A DNA stretch of 64,000 nt from Flavobacterium silvaticum (GTDB lineage: Bacteria > Bacteroidota > Bacteroidia > Flavobacteriales > Flavobacteriaceae), in the NCBI RefSeq assembly GCF_012911565.1, contig NZ_JAAMPU010000097.1, forward strand, positions 85,712 through 149,711, in the 5' to 3' direction. Position numbers and translations under genes: made by a program. Shown piece by piece: positions 25,665-33,549 of the stretch (position 1 is the stretch's first letter; each line of letters begins with the position of its first letter). A model generated the notes under the pieces. It saw only the letters and a program-made list of their open reading frames with translations, was not told the DNA's origin and did no database searches.

Positions 25665-28406
25665 TTATAGTGCCATCATCAATTGATTGAGATTTGCCTC
25701 GGTCGAGACACCAATCTTTTTACGCAAACGATAACGTTGCAATTCCACTCCGCGATAGGAAATATTCATGAGCGGGGCGATTTCTTTGGAAGATAGATTC
25801 ATTCGGAGATGGATGCATAATTTTATCTCTCGGGGTGAAAGATCCGGATACTTTTCAAGCAGCCTAGAGGTGAACCCTTCATTGATTTGGTTAAGGTTAT
25901 TTTCAAAGGCTTCCCATTCCTGCTTGTTGAGTTCATTGCCTCTTACGGCTTTTCGTATCTTGGTTTTGATGCGGGAAGGATCTTCTTCCGTTTCTACAAT
26001 CGACAGAATAGTATCGATCATTTCCGACTGTTTGGCAATGGATAAGGATTTACCTGCGATTTCACCTGTTTTGCTCTTTACCTCTAGTTCCAAGATTTGT
26101 TTTTCGTAAGCCCGGTGTTTTTCGTCGTTTTCCGCCCGTAATTCCATTTGGGCAATTTCGTTATGATGCCTTAACGTTTCTTCCTGAAGCTTCAATCGTT
26201 GGTCTGTACGCAGTTTGTTCCATCTGTAATATAAAAAGAACGATAGTGCGGCAACAACTACGTAAATGGCGATCATCAGGTTGGAAAAGTACCACGGATA
26301 ACGCGTGCGGAATTCGTATCGGGTCAGTTCCTTATAGCTTTTCCCATCAAAATCAAAAACAAGTACCGAATGCCGGCCGCCGGAAAGGTTATTGAGCCAA
26401 ATACGTCCGTTTTGAACCGGAATCACCTGGGAATCGTCGTCTACCTTATAATACACGGTCGGCTTTTTATAACCGAACCATTCACTGATGACGCGAATTT
26501 CGACTGCCTTGCCAAACCCGACAAACTGATTCGGCTTCATATTGGTCCCGGACGAGAACGCTTCAATACGTATGCGGCTGTTTGCGCTTTGATGGCCATA
26601 CAGCGCAAGAAAGCCATCATCAAGGTTGATATAGGTCTTTCCTTCTATAGAGAAAGCCTTTGTATTTCCGGTAACTAATTTTCCGCTGTAATACTTAGGC
26701 GGAATTATCTGCCACTCAAAATTGCCCGATTTATAAATCACTTTATACAGGATTCCGCGTCGGTTCATCAGGAATTCATTTGTCCCGGACTGGTAAACAT
26801 CAGTAATCTCATTGAAGGATTTATTCAGGAATGCCGATGGCTGCAATAGATTTTTGCGTTTGTCAAACTCAAACCACTTCTGCCCTATCAATGCGTAAAC
26901 CTTATTGGCCAGTTTTAAAAGCCTGACACTGTAATCATTGGTAAAATGCTGCTTTTCCGTAATGTTCATCACCTTGTCTTTCCCCAATTCATTTCCTAAT
27001 TCTATCCGGTAGAGTCCGCGATAGTTATCACTGGCCCACAAAACATCCGGTGATTCCTGGACGGCGTCACGAATTGGCTTTGTCAGTCCGTAAACATATT
27101 TCGGGCTTTGCATTTCGTTAAGCGAACCGTAGGTCGCAATTCCGGTATAACTGGCCTGAAAGTAGCGTTTAGCCGAAACATCGGAAAAGAATTTCCATCC
27201 GCCGTTGACCGAATTTATCGGCTTCCATAAATCGCCTGAAATCTCAAAAAAACCATCGTTATGCCCCACAAGGAAACGATTGCTGACTTTGGCTATATCC
27301 CAAACCTGGCCCTGAGAACCCGGAATTTGCGCAATAGCACCATTCTTCCATTTGAATACACCGTGATTCGACGCCAGTAAAAGCGTATTTTTATCTACTT
27401 CTGCAATGGCGTAAACCGTTCCCAAACCACCTGAATTATCGGTATACAAACCTACTGGCGACTGCACTTCCACATGTGCGATGCCATTGTCGAGGCCAAG
27501 CCAGAGATCGCCTTCCTGGTCGCTGAAGATGTTGAGGATGGTATTGTTGAGGATTGAATTACTTCGGTTCAGATGACGGAATTCGGAAGTTTTCAAATTC
27601 ACCAGATACAAACCATTTAGTGAAGTCCCTACAGCCATTTGATTATTTCCGAGATATTTGGCAGACAGTATGACCTCTTTTTTGAAAACGGAATTAAGCG
27701 GATGTTTCCAAGCCTCAAGGCCATTTTGGATAGTCCGGAAAACACCATCGGTTTTGGTAAACACGAAGGTTTCGTTTTCTACCGATTCGATGGCGTGGAC
27801 AATTTTTCCTTTGGCCAAACCCCAGTTTAAAACCGGCTGAAAGTCTTTTCCGTCAAATAAAAAAACGCCTTCTTTAACAGATGCCGCATACAGATTTCTG
27901 CCAGCCTGATAAAAATAAGAAACCTGGAATGGCAGCCTTATTTTGCGGATTGAACCTCCGTCATAAACAAATAATTCATTGAAAGACTGGAAATATATTT
28001 GAGATTTGAACCTGAATATTTTCCAGATTTCCTCGTTTTCAGAAACACCTGTAAAAAGGTTACGACCGCTGCTTAACGAATGATACTTAAGCTGTCCGTC
28101 TTTGCGCTGCCAGTATCCGAATTCCTTATAAGAGCCACAATACACACGGTCATCGTATGAGTAAAGTGATCGGATTGCCGTTTGGGCCGGAAGCGCCGAT
28201 CGTTCCCATGCCACGCCGTCATATCGTAAAAAATACTTGTTGTTGGCAAAACACAGCGAATGATCCTGAGCCTGGGTGATGCTCCAGACCTGATTTTCGC
28301 CATTGTAATCAGACTTGGTGAAATTCTCGGTGAACGGCAATATATTCTGGGCCCAGCCGAGAGAAGGAAGTAACAATAACGGGATAAAACGCAGCAAAGA
28401 TTTCAA
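25665..28406 (-). CDS. Beta-propeller sensor/LuxR-type transcriptional regulator of the PUL
   Basis: About 913 residues. A signal peptide (LLRFIPLLLLPSLGWAQ) is followed by a two-component-regulator-type propeller (about 25-620, repeated LWLGLDNGI-like blades). A Y_Y_Y domain (about 640-700) precedes one membrane helix (about 710-732, NLMIAIYVVVAALSFFLYY) and a coiled coil. The C-terminal HTH reads LSPREIKLCIHLRMNLSSKEIAPLM. No kinase or receiver domain is present, so this is a one-protein membrane regulator that binds glycan outside and DNA inside. It is encoded just upstream of SusC on the same strand. A TTG start at 28424 lies inside a -7 box, so TTG 28406 is preferred. Confidence 0.85.
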   Translation of the reverse strand: MKSLLRFIPLLLLPSLGWAQNILPFTENFTKSDYNGENQVWSITQAQDHSLCFANNKYFLRYDGVAWERSALPAQTAIRSLYSYDDRVYCGSYKEFGYWQRKDGQLKYHSLSSGRNLFTGVSENEEIWKIFRFKSQIYFQSFNELFVYDGGSIRKIRLPFQVSYFYQAGRNLYAASVKEGVFLFDGKDFQPVLNWGLAKGKIVHAIESVENETFVFTKTDGVFRTIQNGLEAWKHPLNSVFKKEVILSAKYLGNNQMAVGTSLNGLYLVNLKTSEFRHLNRSNSILNNTILNIFSDQEGDLWLGLDNGIAHVEVQSPVGLYTDNSGGLGTVYAIAEVDKNTLLLASNHGVFKWKNGAIAQIPGSQGQVWDIAKVSNRFLVGHNDGFFEISGDLWKPINSVNGGWKFFSDVSAKRYFQASYTGIATYGSLNEMQSPKYVYGLTKPIRDAVQESPDVLWASDNYRGLYRIELGNELGKDKVMNITEKQHFTNDYSVRLLKLANKVYALIGQKWFEFDKRKNLLQPSAFLNKSFNEITDVYQSGTNEFLMNRRGILYKVIYKSGNFEWQIIPPKYYSGKLVTGNTKAFSIEGKTYINLDDGFLALYGHQSANSRIRIEAFSSGTNMKPNQFVGFGKAVEIRVISEWFGYKKPTVYYKVDDDSQVIPVQNGRIWLNNLSGGRHSVLVFDFDGKSYKELTRYEFRTRYPWYFSNLMIAIYVVVAALSFFLYYRWNKLRTDQRLKLQEETLRHHNEIAQMELRAENDEKHRAYEKQILELEVKSKTGEIAGKSLSIAKQSEMIDTILSIVETEEDPSRIKTKIRKAVRGNELNKQEWEAFENNLNQINEGFTSRLLEKYPDLSPREIKLCIHLRMNLSSKEIAPLMNISYRGVELQRYRLRKKIGVSTEANLNQLMMAL

Positions 28407-28421
28407 GAAACCGCTTTTTAC

Positions 28422-28429
28422 CAAATGTA
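28422..28429 (-). promoter_or_regulatory. -7 element TACATTTG of the PUL regulator
   Basis: Full TAnnTTTG match on the minus strand overlapping the first possible TTG start (28424). It supports the next start at 28406. No clear -33 TTG at standard spacing. Confidence 0.4.
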
Positions 28430-28442
28430 AGGAATTACGGGA

Positions 28443-29654
28443 TTATACTTTCTCGGTCAATCCCGCATAATCCGAAAGATAACGGAACCGCGGCATCAGC
28501 GTGCCTTTCGATGTGATTTGGGCGCGTTCGAGGATACCGTCTGCATCTGAATTGAAGAACGCCGGCACTACGTGTTCGAGGAACATCTCTCCAAATCCGC
28601 GGCTCGCATCACGCGGAAGCTCACACGGCAAATTGTCAACTGCCATTACGGTCACGGCCGCCGGATGGTGCCATTCGACTTCTGTTAATTTGACCGGATG
28701 ATACCCGTACAACGGATCGGCTATGGTAGAGGATCGTAAAGTCGAAGCGATCGGGCCATCTACATCACATGAAATATCAGCGATGACTTTAAGCTTGTTT
28801 TTGGGAGAAGCGAGCATTGCTGCAGTCAGGATTATAGGTGCGCCGTTTCCGTAGAAATGTCCGGCCATGTATACATCTGCAGCTTGAGAAAATCTTTCGA
28901 AGTCTGAAACATAAGCTTCCGGGTGTTTATAGAAATCCTGGTTGTCGCGAATTTCACCGTCAATGCGTTTGTTATAATCGAGTACGTCCAATTGGGTGTA
29001 GACAGGGCTGGAATAGTTTTTCGACAGAAAATCAGTCGGCTGAATCTGCTTTATGCCAATAGCATCAAGGATTTGCTTCACACCTGAACCCACTTTCCCG
29101 TGGCCTGTCACAACGATTTTTATCGGCGGAAGCATAACTCTCTTGAGACGCGAGACCAATTCATCCTGGTCACGCAAGGTTTCGGCCTTGGGCAAATCGA
29201 ACAATTCATATTTGAGGCCGAATGCACGGATTCCGTTGTATGCCCCGACAATTCCGGCATACCTGCCAAAACCGATAAGGCGGGCGAACTTTGCATCGAC
29301 TATCGTTTCGTGATCGAACAAATCGATATTTTTCTCAAGGATAGCTTTAAGCAGCTTTTGGTTATGCGGCTGTTCCTTAATGGTATGCGAAAAGAAAAAG
29401 TACTTCTTCCCCGGAATCAGGTTTTCGACAGGGACTTCTTTGACCCCAATCAAAAAGTCGCGGTCGTTCATATCTGTCGTGACTTCAATTCCGGCTTTGC
29501 GGTATTCATCGTCACTAAACACACGGATGTCTGAAGATTCAACTGTTACATCGGCATCAGGATAGCGTTTTTTAAGTGCTGCAAGTGCCTCCGGGCTGAA
29601 TACGACTCTTCTGTCCGGCGGGTTTTTTCGTTCCCTGATGATCCCAATTTTCAT
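28443..29654 (-). CDS. NAD(P)-dependent dehydrogenase, alanine/saccharopine dehydrogenase-like
   Basis: 403 residues. The N-terminal part (MKIGIIRERKNPPDRRVVFSP) is the alanine dehydrogenase/transhydrogenase N-terminal fold, which also occurs in lysine-forming saccharopine dehydrogenase. The nucleotide-binding motif reads IKIVVTGHGKVGSG near residue 205. A conserved KEVP and FFSHTIKEQPHNQKLL segment resembles the saccharopine dehydrogenase branch (lysine or related amino-acid metabolism). The exact substrate is uncertain. It has an ideal promoter at 29675-29705. It reads toward the PUL regulator, 37 nt from that gene's start, but its role seems unrelated. Confidence 0.8.
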   Translation of the reverse strand: MKIGIIRERKNPPDRRVVFSPEALAALKKRYPDADVTVESSDIRVFSDDEYRKAGIEVTTDMNDRDFLIGVKEVPVENLIPGKKYFFFSHTIKEQPHNQKLLKAILEKNIDLFDHETIVDAKFARLIGFGRYAGIVGAYNGIRAFGLKYELFDLPKAETLRDQDELVSRLKRVMLPPIKIVVTGHGKVGSGVKQILDAIGIKQIQPTDFLSKNYSSPVYTQLDVLDYNKRIDGEIRDNQDFYKHPEAYVSDFERFSQAADVYMAGHFYGNGAPIILTAAMLASPKNKLKVIADISCDVDGPIASTLRSSTIADPLYGYHPVKLTEVEWHHPAAVTVMAVDNLPCELPRDASRGFGEMFLEHVVPAFFNSDADGILERAQITSKGTLMPRFRYLSDYAGLTEKV

Positions 29655-29674
29655 AGCTTCCTTTTTAATCCGGC

Positions 29675-29705
29675 CAAATGTACGGTTTACGAAATCGATG
29701 TCAAA
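29675..29705 (-). promoter_or_regulatory. Promoter TTTG-N19-TACATTTG of the dehydrogenase gene
   Basis: On the minus strand TTTG (29705-29702), an exact 19 nt spacer and TACATTTG (29682-29675). It is a perfect consensus, about 20 nt before the ATG. Confidence 0.75.
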
Positions 29706-29799
29706 ACTTTTTTACAAACCCTTTTGATTCGGGTTTTACTGGTTTCCAATCGGTTAAAAACCCTGTTAATTCAACGTTGATAAACAACTTCCAAAGCCG

Positions 29800-29830
29800 T
29801 TGAGATTCCTTGTCCGTTTCAATATATTTG
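29800..29830 (+). promoter_or_regulatory. Promoter TTG-N20-TATATTTG of the serine hydrolase gene
   Basis: TTG at 29800-29802 and TATATTTG at 29823-29830. Only 5 nt separate the box from ATG 29836, so the mRNA may be leaderless. Confidence 0.6.
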
Positions 29831-29835
29831 CTGAT

Positions 29836-31044
29836 ATGCGCATTATCAATACCTCATTATATATTTCGCTTTCGGTACTTGCCCTACTTTTTTCAAGCTG
29901 CAAAAAAGAAGTTCCCACCGAGGGTTACGAGCCACAGGAAACCTATTCCGACACGCTTCCCCATATAGAACCGTTCAAGCTGACGGGCCCAAAACTGGCC
30001 GCTGCCGACATGGAAAGGAAACGTTCCACCATAGAGCGTTTCGTCAATAAAAACTGGAAGAACGACAAGGAGACGCTCAGTTTCATAGCGGTCCAGAACG
30101 GCCAGGTCATTTTCGAGAAGTATCAGGGAATGGCCCAGAAAGCCAAGAAAATCGAAATGACGAAAGATACGCCTTTGCATATCGCATCGGTCAGTAAAGT
30201 ACTTACAGCTACGGCCGTTTTGATCCTGATAGATGAAGGCCGGCTCGAACTCGACCAAAAAGTCAATACCATACTCAAAGATTTTCCGTATCCGGATATC
30301 ACCGTAAAAATGCTGCTGAACCATAGAAGCGGTCTTACGAATTACGCTTATTACGCCGATCGCAAAGAAATCTGGGACAGACATAATCAATTGCGCAACC
30401 AGGACATTCTTGATCTTTTCGTAAAGAATCAAACACCTCTTGACCGACCGGCGGACAGAAGCTTTGCCTATTGCAACACCAATTACGCCATGCTCGCCCT
30501 GATTATCGAAAAAAAGACGGGGCTCAAATATCCTGAAGCCATGAAGCGCATGATCTTCAAACCGCTCGGAATGACCGATACGTTCGTGATGGATTACGAC
30601 AAAGACCGCAAAAATGTAATCCCATCATACAAAGCAAACGGAGTCGAAATAGGCATGGATTTTCTCGATGCGGTCTACGGTGACAAGAATATTTACTCTA
30701 CCCCACGCGACCTCATGAAGTTTGACATGGCACGCTACAATCCGGATTACCTAAATCCGGAATTGCTCAAACAGGCTTATGTAGGTTACAGTTACGAGCA
30801 CAAAGGCGAGAAGAATTACGGCCTCGGAATACGTATGATCGAATGGGTTACAGGCCAGCATTTTTACTTCCACAACGGCTGGTGGCACGGAAACACCTCG
30901 TCTTATGTCAATTTGAGGAAAGAGAAAGTCATGATCCTGGCACTTTCCAACAAATTCTCCAAAAAGCCTTATATGATCAAAAAACTGGCACCTTTGTTTG
31001 GGGATTATCCGTTCAAGAAGGAGAAAGAAGATCCTTTGGAATAA
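29836..31044 (+). CDS. Serine hydrolase of the beta-lactamase/penicillin-binding protein fold, lipoprotein
   Basis: 402 residues. The lipoprotein signal MRIINTSLYISLSVLALLFSSC ends at Cys22. The catalytic tetrad SVSK (Ser118, Lys121) and the Tyr-Asn motif YCN (Tyr211, Asn213) are those of class C beta-lactamases and DD-peptidases. The third motif reads HNGWWHG near residue 340. These proteins act as esterases, peptidases or beta-lactamases in the envelope; resistance cannot be inferred. ATG 29836 is chosen because it begins the lipoprotein signal and lies downstream of the promoter. A possible TTG at 29800 is the -33 element itself. Confidence 0.87.
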   Translation: MRIINTSLYISLSVLALLFSSCKKEVPTEGYEPQETYSDTLPHIEPFKLTGPKLAAADMERKRSTIERFVNKNWKNDKETLSFIAVQNGQVIFEKYQGMAQKAKKIEMTKDTPLHIASVSKVLTATAVLILIDEGRLELDQKVNTILKDFPYPDITVKMLLNHRSGLTNYAYYADRKEIWDRHNQLRNQDILDLFVKNQTPLDRPADRSFAYCNTNYAMLALIIEKKTGLKYPEAMKRMIFKPLGMTDTFVMDYDKDRKNVIPSYKANGVEIGMDFLDAVYGDKNIYSTPRDLMKFDMARYNPDYLNPELLKQAYVGYSYEHKGEKNYGLGIRMIEWVTGQHFYFHNGWWHGNTSSYVNLRKEKVMILALSNKFSKKPYMIKKLAPLFGDYPFKKEKEDPLE

Positions 31045-31046
31045 GT

Positions 31047-31081
31047 TAACGGTTAACAGATAACGATTAACAATTAATAAA
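31047..31081 (+). repeat. Degenerate 7 bp array (GTTAACG type), left
   Basis: Units in order: TTAACGG, TTAACAG, ATAACGA, TTAACAA and TTAATAA. Together with 31160-31186 it forms an inverted pair. The 351 bp gap 31045-31395 holds these arrays, repeat copy B and the terminator of the next minus-strand gene. Confidence 0.65.
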
Positions 31082-31159
31082 ATACTTTTGGAGTTAACAT
31101 AGGCGCAATATTCCAAATTCCAGTTTTTAGTCTATTCCAGTTTCAGTTTGAACAACTAT

Positions 31160-31186
31160 TAACCGTTATCTGTTAACTGTTAATCG
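31160..31186 (-). repeat. Degenerate 7 bp array, right (inverted)
   Basis: On the minus strand the units read GATTAACA, GTTAACA, GATAACG and GTTAATA. This is close to the complement of the array at 31047-31081. It abuts repeat copy B. Confidence 0.6.
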
Positions 31187-31330
31187 GAAGCCGGGAACCC
31201 GCTGCCCGCTTCAAGCACTCGCGCCATTTGCTGTTTTTTCGCACCAAAAAAGGAGCTTCTTACGTCGCTCTTTTTTGTTGGTAAAAACTAGCAAACTGCA
31301 GCTCGTGGCTTTGCGCTTGCATCGGGGCTA
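31187..31330 (-). repeat. Palindromic dispersed repeat, copy B
   Basis: 144 bp. Read on the minus strand it runs TAGCCCCGATGCAAGCGC ... AGCGGGCAGCGGG to GCTTC. The apex is GAGCGACGTAAGAAGCTC, with arms AAAAAAGAGC/GCTCcTTTTTT and TTTGCT/AGCAAA. It is closest to copy A and inverted relative to copy C. Confidence 0.88.
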
Positions 31331-31361
31331 GGCAGTATATTTAACTGAAACTTTAAACCAC

Positions 31362-31387
31362 AAAAAAAACCTGCAATCAATGCAGTT
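31362..31387 (-). terminator. Terminator of the type IX-secreted protein gene
   Basis: Stem AACTGCA/TGCAGgTT with loop TTGAT, then eight T on the minus strand. Confidence 0.65.
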
Positions 31388-31395
31388 CTTAAAAG

Positions 31396-32256
31396 CTATT
31401 CCTTGATAATCCGGTAGTGTTCGATTCCATTGCCTGCTTTTAGATTCAAAATATAAATTCCTGAAGCAAGCCCTGAAACATCAAAACTTCCGGATTCGGT
31501 TTGCAGTATGGATTTTAAAACTGCCTGGCCTGACATATTGATTATTTCTGCGGCAGAAATGACTATTCCCGATTGGAACTTAACCAAATTCTCAACAGGG
31601 TTCGGGTAAACCAAAACTGCATTTCTTTCCGGGTTCATAACACCAAGCTGGCAATCCGGATCTGTAGTGACGACTATGGGTAGGGAAGTCTGAACATAAT
31701 CTGGGCATTCCTGGGGCGCGCCACTGACCCAATATTCGCCCGGGCCTGTTATTTCAAGTGTCGTAATATTTGCTGCAACCTGGGTTCCGTTCTTGAACCA
31801 CAGCACATTTGTAGTGTAAGGCGACATGACTGAAACATCGAACGAACCTCCCTGACAAAGCATCAGGCTGCCATCATTGGGATTAGTCGAAATATCTGAA
31901 TCATCTTCTGTCATGGTCGTGATTCCGAGAAAGGCCCAGCCGTCAATAAGCAAAATATTGGATTCCATGTAAATATCCCCGAACAATACAGCTCCTAGCC
32001 TGATTTCCTTAACGGAATATTCGAATGCCGAATACGTGAAAGTCGCTTCGGTAGCACCTGGGATAGGGACAAAAGGATCAGAAGTGAAAGCGTCCCTGAC
32101 CAGCCATTGATACGAATCTATAGGATCCTGTGACGTTACGTAAGCTGTTCCGTTCGAGTTTGGACAAAGCATAGTGTCGCCTGCAATTTCAACTTCCTGG
32201 GCTTTGCTTGCCACGGAGAAAATGAGCATTCCTGATAAAAGTAGTTTTGAAAACAT
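31396..32256 (-). CDS. Secreted protein with type IX secretion C-terminal signal (type A)
   Basis: 286 residues. A signal peptide (MFSKLLLSGMLIFSVASKAQ) precedes an Ig-like region that includes TMLCPNSNGTAYV and an MLCQGGSFDVSV/PGEYWVSG segment. The last 75 residues form a type A sorting domain: VLVYPNPVENLVKFQSG, AEIINMSGQAVLKS, GSFDVSGLASGIYILNLKAG and HYRIIKE. The function of the cargo is unknown. The frame stays open upstream through repeat copy C, but only ATG 32256 gives a signal peptide. The gene lies alone between repeat copies B and C, which face away from each other. Confidence 0.85.
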   Translation of the reverse strand: MFSKLLLSGMLIFSVASKAQEVEIAGDTMLCPNSNGTAYVTSQDPIDSYQWLVRDAFTSDPFVPIPGATEATFTYSAFEYSVKEIRLGAVLFGDIYMESNILLIDGWAFLGITTMTEDDSDISTNPNDGSLMLCQGGSFDVSVMSPYTTNVLWFKNGTQVAANITTLEITGPGEYWVSGAPQECPDYVQTSLPIVVTTDPDCQLGVMNPERNAVLVYPNPVENLVKFQSGIVISAAEIINMSGQAVLKSILQTESGSFDVSGLASGIYILNLKAGNGIEHYRIIKE

Positions 32257-32342
32257 AGTGTTGTTGTTTATAGTTAGCTCTAATATACAATGAAAGCAAA
32301 AGGGCTGCGTAAGTACCGAAAATTTAATAGTAGCCGAAAGCC

Positions 32343-32485
32343 TAGCCCCGATGCAAGTGGAAAGCCTTTGCAATAATTTCCCGTTTTTGAGCCGTCCGAT
32401 GGCAGCGACCAACGGAAGCTCGCCATCCGGCATGCGAAAAAGGGAAATTGTAAGAAGCTTGGAACGGGCAGCGGGAATTTGCTTC
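32343..32485 (+). repeat. Palindromic dispersed repeat, copy C
   Basis: 143 bp, TAGCCCCGATGCAAGTGG ... AACGGGCAGCGGG-N5-GCTTC. The apex is CAGCGACCAACGGAAGCTCG, with arms CGATGGC/GCCATCCG and TTTCCC/GGGAAA. The arms differ from copies A and B but are still complementary. The 344 bp gap 32257-32600 holds this copy, a heptamer array and the ssrA promoter. Confidence 0.88.
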
Positions 32486-32544
32486 AATTAATAATTAATA
32501 ATTGTCATGATGCTAAAATCCATGTTGTTCTTCGTCCCGATTTT

Positions 32545-32577
32545 TAATTGTTAATTGTTAATTATTAATTGTTAATT
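32545..32577 (+). repeat. 7 bp tandem array TAATTGT upstream of ssrA
   Basis: Four units TAATTGT, TAATTGT, TAATTAT and TAATTGT, then TAATT. The array ends 5 nt before the ssrA -7 element, so it occupies the place of the -33 box. Confidence 0.7.
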
Positions 32578-32581
32578 CCCT

Positions 32582-32589
32582 TATTTTTG
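32582..32589 (+). promoter_or_regulatory. -7 element TATTTTTG of ssrA
   Basis: Full TAnnTTTG match, 11 nt before the mature 5' end of tmRNA. TTG triplets upstream come from the heptamer array (spacing 24 for the nearest usable one). Confidence 0.5.
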
Positions 32590-32600
32590 CACTCCATTTT

Positions 32601-32995
32601 GGGGTCGACTGGTTTTGACAGCAAGACCAATGGAACGGTAAGCACGTCGTGAAGGCAGCAATTCACGTTAATCCCGAGCTGCAACCTTTTTAAACGGCGA
32701 GAATAACTACGCTTTGGCTGCTTAATCTGAATAAAGTAAGATTAATCCACGTCCCTACAAGGTAGGGAGGCTGAATTCTCCTGAAGAGCCTTGGTTTGTG
32801 GCGCTTCGTCAAGGGGAACCGTAAAAATGAACCTAGATTGTCTTTTGCTCTGCGGGACTTTCGAAATTTAAAGAGCTAAGTGTTTTGTGGCCTTTTCCCG
32901 GCCAAGCGCAGCATCGAAAACCCAAGCGGGAAATAAGCGTGTAGAAAGCTCTTTTATTGCTTGTTTGGACCCGGGTTCGATTCCCGGCGACTCCA
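32601..32995 (+). ncRNA. ssrA: Transfer-messenger RNA (tmRNA)
   Basis: Rescues stalled ribosomes and tags the unfinished protein. The tRNA-like ends pair GGGGTCG (32601-32607) with CGACTCC before discriminator A at 32995. The T-arm reads GGGTTCGATTCCC. CCA is not encoded, because the next bases are CGA. The tag reading frame is GGC at 32696 through TAA at 32725 and encodes GENNYALAA, ending in the usual ALAA degradation signal. The length of about 395 nt is normal. Confidence 0.96.
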
Positions 32996-33014
32996 CGAGA
33001 GTAATTTCAAAGTT

Positions 33015-33051
33015 AAAAGCCTGTAAACAAATTGTGTTTGCAGGCTTTTTT
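33015..33051 (+). terminator. Terminator after ssrA
   Basis: Stem AAAAGCCTGTAAACA with TGTTTGCAGGCTTTT (one T-G pair), loop AATTG, then a T-run. Confidence 0.85.
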
Positions 33052-33084
33052 GCATTTTCTTAAATATTTACTAAAATAAAGTTG

Positions 33085-33114
33085 TTGTATTTCAATATTT
33101 TACACGTACCTTCG
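33085..33114 (+). promoter_or_regulatory. Promoter TTG-N19-TACCTTCG of the cold-shock gene
   Basis: TTG at 33085-33087 and TACCTTCG at 33107-33114 (one mismatch to TAnnTTTG) with exact 19 nt spacing. Confidence 0.55.
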
Positions 33115-33136
33115 CCGCTCAATTAATATTCAAGTA

Positions 33137-33328
33137 ATGGATCAAGGTACGATTAAATTTTTCAACGAAGCTAAAGGCTTCGGTTTCATCACTCCTAACG
33201 ATGGTGGTGAAGACATCTTCGTTCACGTGACAGGTCTTAACGGACGCGTTCGTGAAAACGACAAGGTTACTTACTCTGTTGAGCAGGGAAAAAGAGGCCT
33301 TAATGCAGTAAATGTGACAGTTATCTAA
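33137..33328 (+). CDS. Cold-shock domain protein
   Basis: 63 residues, a complete single cold-shock domain that binds single-stranded RNA or DNA. RNP1 is KGFGFITP (residues 13-20) and RNP2 is DIFVHV (about 25-30). The start MDQGTIKFFNEAKGFGFI is the usual flavobacterial form. Its own promoter and terminator flank it. The leader is short (about 17-20 nt), unlike the long thermosensor leader of E. coli cspA. Confidence 0.95.
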   Translation: MDQGTIKFFNEAKGFGFITPNDGGEDIFVHVTGLNGRVRENDKVTYSVEQGKRGLNAVNVTVI

Positions 33329-33357
33329 TAGATATACCATATAGTTCTGTAAAAAGT

Positions 33358-33383
33358 AAAACCGCCTGATTGGCGGTTTTTTT
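33358..33383 (+). terminator. Terminator after the cold-shock gene
   Basis: Stem AAACCGCC/GGCGGTTT with loop TGATT, followed by TTTTATTTTTG. Confidence 0.85.
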
Positions 33384-33549
33384 ATTTTTGTATTCCCTAC
33401 CTCGGAATAAAATTCATAAGCGATTGAATAAATTCCTTAACTGCATAGGGTAAATGCTTACTTATCTTATTCATGTAAGGAACGAGTCTTAATATATAAA
33501 TTCTTTTGTCCTATTTAAAAGATATTTGAATATCCTCAAACTTTTGACT

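Noticed and set aside
28407..28424. TTG start at 28424 for the PUL regulator
   Set aside because: The codon lies within TACATTTG, a -7 box match, so a start at 28406 is more likely.
32257..32487. N-terminal extension of the type IX-secreted protein through repeat copy C
   Set aside because: The extension encodes repeat sequence without a signal peptide, whereas ATG 32256 begins a clear one.
32961..32995. TTCGATTCCC loop considered as an isolated tRNA
   Set aside because: It is the T-arm of tmRNA. No separate tRNA or rRNA gene was recognised.
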